Shown here: one piece after another, positions 57,201-64,000 of the stretch
How positions within the stretch are numbered: position 1 is the stretch's first letter
How the letters are laid out: each line of letters starts with the position of its first letter
From: Piliocolobus tephrosceles
Taxonomy: Eukaryota; Chordata; Mammalia; Primates; Cercopithecidae
NCBI RefSeq assembly: GCF_002776525.5
Contig: NC_045436.1
Location: 49,459,313 to 49,523,312, forward strand
Direction of reading: 5' to 3'
Length of the DNA stretch: 64,000 nucleotides
Notes under the pieces: generated by a model
What the model was told of the DNA's origin: nothing
What the model saw: only the letters and a program-made list of their open reading frames with translations
Databases searched by the model: none
Position numbers and translations under genes: made by a program

Positions 57201-57481
57201 ATAAGTTTACGATGGGACAACTAAAGAACTGAAGTGATCTGTAAATGGCAGTTGGATGGGAGCCTTTAATGAACATAAGACTTTTCTGTGCTCTCCAGCT
57301 CATGAAACGGGAATTTTTGCTTGTCTGGAAAAACTATTAAAACCCAGCAAAAAAATACACCTCAAGGATTAAGTGTGGGACAACTCTTCTAAGGCATTTC
57401 CCCCTTTTCAATTAATTCCCATTATTGTTAAGCCTAAAGGTCCTTCAGAGTCGTAATGGTAGGACAGACAGTTCACTGTTT

Positions 57482-57762
57482 TTTGTTTTTTGTTTTTTTT
57501 TTTGAGACTGAGTCTCACTCTGTTGCCCAGGCTGGAGTACAGTGGCGCGATCTTGGCTCACTGCAGCCCCTGCCTCCCAGGTTCCAGTGATTCTCCTGCT
57601 TCAGCCTCCCGAGTAGCTGGGATTACAGTCACGTGCCACCAGGCCCAGCTAATTTTTGTATTTTTAGTAGAGATGGGGTTTCGCCATGTTGGCCAGGCTG
57701 GTCTCGAACTCCTGACCTCAGGTGATCCACCCGCCTTGGCCTCCCAAAGTGCTAGGATTATA
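57482..57762 (-). mobile_element. AluS SINE, 5' end missing, first of an Alu pair
   Basis: Reverse Alu from 'tttttgagactgagtctcac' to 'gtgctaggattata', where it stops about 25 bp before the expected end 'gcgcccggcc'. The (CCTT)n tract then begins. S-type: 'gaactcctgacctcaggtga'. Flank 'acagttcactgttt' (57468-57481) has its partner not here but after the second Alu, at 58477-58490 ('acagtccactgttt'). Confidence 0.93.
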
Positions 57763-57766
57763 CTGT

Positions 57767-57932
57767 CCTTCCTTCCTTCCTTCCTTCCTTCCTTCCTTCC
57801 TTCCTTCCTTCCCTCCCTCCCTCCTTCCCTCCTTCCCTCCTTCCCTCCTTCCCTCCTTCCCTCCTTCCTTCCTTCCTTCCTTCCTTCCTTCCTTCCTTCC
57901 TTCCTTCCTTCCTTCCTTCCTTCCTTCCTTCC
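57767..57932 (+). repeat. (CCTT)n tetranucleotide tract with CCCT interruptions
   Basis: About 165 bp of CCTT units, with a middle section of CCCT-type units (about 57810-57866). It occupies the tail position of the following reverse Alu, so it is probably an expanded (AAGG)n Alu tail. The length may not be reliable because the locus is next to an assembly problem. Confidence 0.93.
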
Positions 57933-58039
57933 ATGGAGTTTTGCTGTGTTACCCAGGCTGGAGTGCAGTGGCATGATCTCAGCTCACTGCAGCTTCTGCC
58001 TCCTGAGTTCAAGCGATTCTCCTGCCTCAGCCTCCCAAG
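57933..58039 (-). mobile_element. Alu SINE piece ending at gap; near copy of 58197-58303
   Basis: Starts 'atggagttttgctgtgttac' and stops at 'cctcccaag' where the N run begins. The same 107 bases appear after the gap with one difference (gcagtggcat versus gcagcggcat). Preceding (CCTT)n is repeated too. Probably the same genomic segment represented twice. Confidence 0.85.
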
Positions 58040-58139
58040 NNNNNNNNNNNNNNNNNNNNNNNNNNNNNNNNNNNNNNNNNNNNNNNNNNNNNNNNNNNNN
58101 NNNNNNNNNNNNNNNNNNNNNNNNNNNNNNNNNNNNNNN
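58040..58139. other. Assembly gap, 100 N, between repeated contig ends
   Basis: Exactly 100 N. The bases left of it recur right of it, so the two contigs probably overlap and the gap has no real content. Confidence 0.97.
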
Positions 58140-58196
58140 CTCCTTCCCTCCTTCCTTCCTTCCTTCCTTCCTTCCTTCCTTCCTTCCTTCCTTCCA
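58140..58196 (+). repeat. (CCTT)n tetranucleotide tract after the gap
   Basis: Begins with a CCCT-type unit and continues with CCTT units up to 'ccatggag'. It probably is the same tract as the end of 57767-57932. Confidence 0.9.
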
Positions 58197-58476
58197 TGGA
58201 GTTTTGCTGTGTTACCCAGGCTGGAGTGCAGCGGCATGATCTCAGCTCACTGCAGCTTCTGCCTCCTGAGTTCAAGCGATTCTCCTGCCTCAGCCTCCCA
58301 AGTAGCTGAGATTACAAGTGTCCGCCACCACGCTTGGCTAATTTTTTTGTATTTTTAATAGAGATGAAGTTTCATCATGTTGGCCAGGCTGGTCTCGAAC
58401 TCCTGACCTCAGGTGATCCACCCGCCTCAGCCTCCCAAAGTGCTGGGATTACAAGTGTGAGCCACGGGGCCCGGCC
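58197..58476 (-). mobile_element. AluS SINE, second of the pair
   Basis: Reverse Alu from 'atggagttttgctgtgttac' to 'ggggcccggcc'. S-type: 'gaactcctgacctcaggtga'. It is followed by 'acagtccactgttt' (58477-58490), partner of 57468-57481. So one target-site duplication brackets both Alus and the tetranucleotide tract. Either this Alu inserted near the 5' end of the first with loss of about 25 bp, or the two arose by recombination between Alus. Confidence 0.93.
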
Positions 58477-58490
58477 ACAGTCCACTGTTT

Positions 58491-61207
58491 CATAAAAGAC
58501 TTGTGCTAAACAAAGTGTCCAGGCGGGAAGGTGCACCAGACTCCACGTACTGACAGCTCTGTGATTCATGCCAAGAACTCCCACACAGTATCATCTTTCT
58601 AAATGGAGATGACCGCAGGGAGAACAAAGATGCCCCGCCCCAAGAAGAGATGAAACAGGTTTATATTTTGACATGCTAGAAACACAGGCTGATTTTTCTT
58701 TTTCAACTTCTCATGGACACCATAAAGAATGGCATACAGATTGAGGCATTCTGGACATACGTTCCCACCACAGAACAAAAAGATGAGACATGACATCATA
58801 ACAACCCAACGCTATGGTGACTGGCAGTATTCAGAAACAATAGACACCTGTTTTTCTGCCTTACCATGGCCTCTGCCCAGTCATTTTCTTTGAAGCTGTT
58901 TGCTCTCAAAAAACTGCTGTCCAGGAGACGTCGTATGATGCCAAAATATTTATAAACTGTCCTCCCTCTGGGAGTGAGGGAGACGGAGAATATTGCTTGT
59001 TTTAAAATAAACCTTAATGTAGGGCAGGTGAGTGGCTAATTTATCCATTTATCTTTTTAACATGAAGAAAAAGCAGCCTGCTTTTCTGCCTGGTCTACAG
59101 TGGGAACAGTGGCTAGCTCACAGATCGCTTCTCACACAGCCCGAACCTTTTCTAAGTGGCAGGTCGGCAGCCCTCAGGTTGATAGTGCAGAAGTGCTAAG
59201 TGCATTTGAGTGGTATCATTACTGGTCTCTAGTAATTGATTACTGTCCATGGTGAAATATTCAGGGCAAGCACACAGCCAATAGCAATCACTTAATCCAT
59301 CATGGCTGTTTGTTCCTCATCTCCTGAGACCTATCAGCCACATGCTATCCAACCCCACCAGGCAAATTGCCGATGGCTGCTTTGTGTGTACAGTTTACTG
59401 TGTATTTACTGTGTTTCCTGCGTTAACCAGAGCCACTGGCTTTAGTGAACAGGGGAAGGCCAGGGAGGCTCTTGCTTTCCAATGTCAAGTTTGCTCTCCG
59501 GTTCACCTCTTTGGCCTCTATTTTTGTAGAGATTTATGATTCATTGGCATTGGTTTTCATTGCTTAAAAAAAAAAAAAAGTAAGTCGAACGATGTAGTGG
59601 TTATGTTAGGAATATTAATTGAAAGACTTGAGATAGGTTGATTGGAATAAGATCCAGGAGGGTTGTTTGTAATGCAGATTTTTTAGAAACAAGAAGTGGG
59701 AGAATAATGAATAACAACCAGAACTAATCAGTTTTGTGTGTATTTAATCCAGTGATAATGACTAAAAGTATTTCTTTTAAATAAAAAGAAGTAGAAATTC
59801 AGTGGCTACACCATTTTCTCGGCTTTCTTCCAAAATGCTCTATCCTTGGATCTTGGCAAATATGTCTGTCCCTGATGTATGCTAAGGAAGTGTTATACTC
59901 AGCCCAAGCAAAAACATAATAGGAGGAGGAAGAGGACAGCTGAAAGGAGAAGAATAAACAAATGACTACTGCATGTGACAGCACTCTGATGACAAGGGAT
60001 GACCCTGTCCACAACAAAACTCGGAAAAATACCAGTTTGTATTTATCAGTGCGTAGGAAACAATGAGAGCCATGGGTGGCAGAAAGCACTTGCTGGTCTG
60101 CTCTTCTGCTTATCCTGAGCCTGCTTTCTGTAGAGCTGGAAGAAACATAATGAGGGCTAGATATTTGCAAAAGAGGATGCTCCTAATGAACTTGGGAAGC
60201 CAGCAGGAATGAAGTTGAGAAGAGAAGGATGAGGCATGGCCTCAGAGACAACAAAGAGATCTGGTCTGTTTCCATAGCCACTCTTGAAGAGACTGCATTC
60301 CAAAATGTGTTTAATGAAATTGCTATTAGGGTCTCAGTGGAGATCTTTGTTGCATCTTTTAGTGTGGTTTGCTTAAACTCTTCTGGTGTCTGCAGCACAT
60401 GGTAGAACTCTAGCTAATTCCCCACAGGCTAGGGCAAATATGGCCATGCGTGTAGTGCCTCTGAACGAGCCTTTGCTGGGCAGCCCCCTTCACAGGTCCA
60501 TCTCTAAACAGCACAGAATCTTAATCTTTGTACATATGCATTCCTCATTTGGGGCAGCTTAGCTAAATGACATAAACAGCTGGTTTAAGTGATTCACAAG
60601 TTAGTTGGGGATGTTTCACTGTTGCTCACAATCTATTTTAGCTCAAGGAAACAAATATGCACACCTAAAGGCACTGACCTTTTGTTGTATGCAGTGAGAC
60701 TTCAGTTGTTGCATAGAGTGTTGTCATAATCCTTCTGCTTATTGGCCAACATGTGATGTACTTTATGATTTGAAGATCTTTAAGATTTGAGCATACTGTG
60801 CTCCATGGTCATGACCAGGTTTCCCTTCTTTGTCTAGGGTTATGTTCCTACCCTCACTCTTGAGTCATTGGCATTGAAAACTAAAATAGTTGCCTGTAAG
60901 AAAGATCAACGTTATTAATTCTAAACTTGGCTTGTGCTGTGCTAATACCTGTCACCTTGTAGGAAACTTTAAAAACTCTTGTTAGTTTGGCCTGTTTTTA
61001 AAAACTTTCAGAGATAGTCTTTGAGGATGTCTTACTATGCTAAAGAAAAGCTGACTTTTGTGTATAGAAAAATATCATCTAGTGGTGTTTCCATGTCATA
61101 ATGAATGTCCTCTAATCAAAAACTGCCAGAATCTATATTTGCCATATTAAATTGCAGAAAGCTGCAACAGCTGTCTTGTTCTGTGTTTGCTGTTCCATTT
61201 ATACCAT
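58491..61207. other. Long stretch without recognisable gene or repeat
   Basis: No coding support. An A(14) run lies at about 59566-59579. No transposon family recognised. Frames of 100-120 codons at 59.8-60.2 kb lack any signature. Confidence 0.45.
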
Positions 61208-61572
61208 CTGTGATAGTTAGTCTTATGTGTCAACTTGATGGAGCTATACTGCTCAGTTACTTACCAAACACTAACCTAGGTGTTGCTGTGAAGGTATTTT
61301 GTAATGTGGTTAACATCACTAACCAGTTCACTTGAAATAAAGGAGATTACCCAGGGATATCTGGGTGGGTCTGATCCAATCAGCTGAAGGCCTCAAAAGC
61401 AAAAACTAAAGAAATTCTGTCTCAAGACTGCAGCATAAAATCCTGCCTGAGTTTTCAGCATGCTGGCCTGCCCTACAAATTTCAGACTTGCCAGCCCCCA
61501 CAGTCGCATGAGCCAATTCCTTAAAATAAATCTCATGTTGGTTCTGTTTTTTTTAGAGAACTCTGATACACT
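61208..61572 (+). mobile_element. MLT2-like ERV-L solo LTR
   Basis: Typical plus-strand LTR order: 'gtgatagttagtcttatgtg' with 'tcaacttgatgg', 'aggtgttgctgtgaaggta' , 'gtgggtctgatccaatcag' and 'ctgaaggcct', then 'catgagccaattccttaaaa' with 'taaatctc', and 'tggttctgttttttttaga' with 'gaactctgataca' at the end. No internal retroviral sequence lies on either side, so it is a solitary LTR or a short remnant. No clear 5-bp target repeat is seen. The LTR is diverged and 60-150 bp shorter than I would expect. Confidence 0.75.
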
Positions 61573-62460
61573 ATCTAAATAGTATATTTGAAAGAGCAGA
61601 AGTGAAGTGTTTAACCTTGTCTTGTGATCCTCTTTTGTGTAGGTTATGCTGTAATAAGTGGATGCCTAATCGTGACAGGAAATTAGGTATGTTGACTTTT
61701 TCATACAAAGCAAGAGGAACACAGAAATTGGTATCCATGCTTGTTAAAATATGTATGACTCCTCTGGCTACTCCTCCCCATTCACAGTTAATTTTAGAAC
61801 CTTAGTTACTATCCTTTTCTTTCCATCCCAACCCCTGTCAATATATTTGATGATATCACTATCCATCTATTTTCATGGTTTTATGGCTTCTTGATCTCCT
61901 CACTTGCAATATATTCTCCTCCACCCCATGCAAACCATCTATTCTCAAGGCCACACTGTTGACCTGTCAACAGCAATAACTGATCTTACCTTCAAATAGC
62001 CCACTACTCCACTGCCACCTCCTGTTCTGGCTCCCACTTCTTGACTTTATCAAAACTCATCCCATCTGCGAACCTCACCGTGTTTTCCTGATACATTATT
62101 TCCCTCTTAAACCAACTCAGATCTCCATTATTGTAATTGCATCTGTATGTCTACTCATTACATTCTCTCCCATCTTATCCTCCATTAAACTTGACTGGCA
62201 AAATCCAAGCCCTGGTTAAATCCATCTACCCAGCTACTGTGTGCCTGCATCGCAGCTGCTGGACATCACTGGAGTAAAACACACGGGGGTGCTGACCATT
62301 CCCTCTTGAAACTCTTGACAATGGATTCTCAAGTGGATACTCCACTGCCCAGCACACTTACTCTGCCTTCCCTAGTGTGTTTGCTTTTTCACTTTCTAAA
62401 TGATATTTTACATCTTCGCCCTCCTCTAGTACTGTTTTCCATGTTACCAAATCTAGCACA
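61573..62460. other. No gene or named repeat seen
   Basis: A pyrimidine-rich C/T-biased stretch (about 61800-62260) without a family I can name. It could be an old, unfamiliar repeat. Confidence 0.4.
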
Positions 62461-62695
62461 GATCGAGCACCCCAAATCCAAAAATCTGAAATCTGAAATG
62501 CTCCACTATCTGAAACTTCTTGAGTGTTGACATGAAGCTCAAAGGAAATGCTCACTGGAACATTTAGGGTTTCGGATATTTTTTGGATTTCAGATGCTCA
62601 ACCAGCAAAGTATAAGGCAAATATTCCAAAATCCAAAAAATAAAAATTCAAAGCCTTTCTGGTCCCAAGCCTTTTGGATAAGAGATAATCAACTT
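62461..62695. repeat. Tigger-like (Tc1/mariner) nonautonomous DNA transposon remnant
   Basis: 'aaatctgaaatctgaaatgc' with 'tccactatctgaaac', 'caaaggaaatgctcactgg', 'tttggatttcagatgctcaa', 'aaatattccaaaatccaaaa' and 'ggtcccaagccttttggata' with 'agagataatcaac' form a series I recognise from MER-type Tigger-related elements with quasi-palindromic structure. The exact family is not certain. Confidence 0.65.
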
Positions 62696-62769
62696 GAAGT
62701 CACTTTTCTGTATTTATTTACCTCTCAGCAACATTTAACCTGTTGACGATTACCTCTCTTTTATAACAT

Positions 62770-64000
62770 AGGTATTCTAGCTGGTCTGAAAAGGCTAAAT
62801 ATTGTATGACTATTTTTAGGACATTCTGTAAAAAGCAAAACTTTGGAGATGGTAAACAGATCAGTGGTTACCAGGGATTTGGGAGGAAAGGAGGGTAGAA
62901 TAGGTGAAGCGCAGGGATTTTTTAGGGTGGTGGATATACTCTGTATAACACCACAAAGGTGAACACGTGACACTACATATGTCAAAATCAATGGAGTTTT
63001 ACCGCACAAAGAATGTACCTTTATGTGTGGAAATTTAAACAAAATATTTAGGAGATCAGAGGATCCCAAGAAGGAATGCAGACTGTGACAAAAGAATCTA
63101 ACTATCACGAATATATGAATTTACCTCACCGAAGGAATTGGGCGATAAAGATGCTGACCTAAGTAACTTTGAAAATGCGTAGAGACTGCAAAACTGAAGG
63201 CAAAAGCAGTTGTATATAAGCATTGTGCTCTGATTGATAGTTTTTTTCCTAGGGGAGGTGCAGATAAACACTTCTGAAACAACATATGATATATTGGAAT
63301 TGAATGATTAAATAAGTAGATGGTGGGAGGCAGGTTTCTCACTATTGAAGTGGAGGTTACAGTGAAGCAAGGAGAGTAGGCTAGAGTGGTCTATGTGGTG
63401 ATGTATTAGAGTTGAAAACATCAGTATGAACTCATGTTTAGCTTAATATAGATACAGATGTATGCATATACATCAATGTTATAGATATGTATATATACGT
63501 AGGTTAGCATTCACACATATATGCCCTTGCTCTGTCAGTTGAAAGGGCCTAGGAATTACACCACAGCAACAGTGAACACATGTGGGACCCGGACCTTGGT
63601 TTCTAATACCATTCTCCAGTAAAAACAACCATAGCTTCTTGAAGAAATGGCTGATTGTAGGGCTAGGGTGGGAAATAGAGGAGCCTGAAGAATCTTGTAA
63701 CAGCAAGAGTTAAGGAAGTATTCAAAAAAACTCCCATAATAATAGGGGTATGTCAAAAGGGCACGGGAGCCAACTGAACAAGTGCTTAAGGTTAAAGCTG
63801 GGACAATCTGAGCAAAATAAATAAAGTAGCATGGGATTATAACTGAAAGTATAAAATAACCATCCATGAATCTACACTGGTATAAATAAATGATGGGAAA
63901 AAATCAATGTGGAAAAAGACAAATCTATCACACAGAAGAATTTCAAATAATTTGTGTAGAATCTCCACCGTGAAGGAAGTGGAGCATAATTTCCCACTCT
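62770..64000 (+). mobile_element. L1M-like (L1ME-type) LINE 3' region, runs off the window
   Basis: 'cttctgtaaaaagcaaaact'-like start, 'cagtggttaccagggattt' near 62862, 'tttttagggtggtggatata' and 'ctctgtataacacc', and later 'gaatctacactggtataaat' near 63868 and 'ccgtgaaggaagtggagca' near 63967. These blocks occur in this order in old L1ME-type LINE 3' sequence. The middle (63080-63700) is poorly conserved. Its end is beyond the window. Confidence 0.6.

Noticed and set aside
57490..58239. Longest open frame of the window (about 249 codons)
   Set aside because: It consists of reverse Alu sequence and a (CCTT)n tract and passes through 100 N, so the protein is meaningless. The serine/proline/leucine repeats come from the tetranucleotide.
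59799..60170. Open frame of about 123 codons on the minus strand
   Set aside because: It has no recognisable domain and no family similarity. Length is within what AT-moderate non-coding DNA yields by chance.
61800..62260. C/T-rich stretch reminiscent of an old repeat family
   Set aside because: I could not name a family or find boundaries, so it was left as unassigned.

Overview
The window is nuclear DNA from a primate, most likely a catarrhine (Old World monkey or ape). The evidence is about two dozen Alu SINEs of the J, S and Y age classes, on top of older mammalian layers: MIR, L2, L1M-type LINEs, an MLT2-like ERV-L LTR, and a probable L3/CR1 relic. I could not identify the species or chromosome. 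Three runs of exactly 100 N (1326-1425, 53465-53564, 58040-58139) show that this is a draft assembly with gaps of nominal size. Every assignment here was made by eye against remembered family consensuses. Alu subfamily labels are approximate.

No protein-coding gene, exon series or intact RNA gene can be supported. The long open frames lie in Alus, in a decayed L1, or in a tetranucleotide repeat running across a gap. The window is either intergenic or inside a large intron.

Layout. 1-12 kb: unique sequence with seven Alus (three more than 280 bp long have clear target-site duplications), three MIRs and one gap. 12-13.5 kb: a diverged local direct duplication of 279 bp, offset by exactly 1020 bp. 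13.5-28.8 kb: mostly unassigned sequence with MIR and L2 relics, a probable CR1/L3 reverse transcriptase fragment near 19.2 kb, and an AluJ nested in a MIR at 22.3 kb. 28.8-31.4 kb: an ancient minus-strand L1 (3' UTR and part of ORF2) split by an Alu. 31.4-46.8 kb: sparse L2, MIR and Alu copies, one L1 3' end, and one GC/CpG-richer unique patch near 41.6-41.8 kb.

46.8-55.15 kb is the most structured part: a nearly full-length but dead plus-strand L1M element, broken by six later Alu insertions and by a 31-nt fragment of the U6 snRNA 5' end. The U6 fragment has a perfect 16-bp target-site duplication and no poly(A), which fits a tailless retropseudogene. The second gap is inside one of these Alus and is preceded by implausible G/C homopolymer sequence. 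55.3-58.5 kb: an AluY, a (GT)n tract, then two Alus and a long (CCTT)n tract bracketed by one target-site duplication. The third gap lies there, and the sequence left of it recurs right of it almost unchanged, which looks like an unmerged assembly overlap. 58.5-64 kb: unassigned sequence, an MLT2-like LTR, a Tigger-like DNA transposon remnant, and an L1M-like 3' region that continues past the window edge.

I found no new biological system. The best leads are the U6 tailless retropseudogene, the 1020-bp-offset duplication, the probable false duplication at the third gap, and the corrupt sequence at the second gap.
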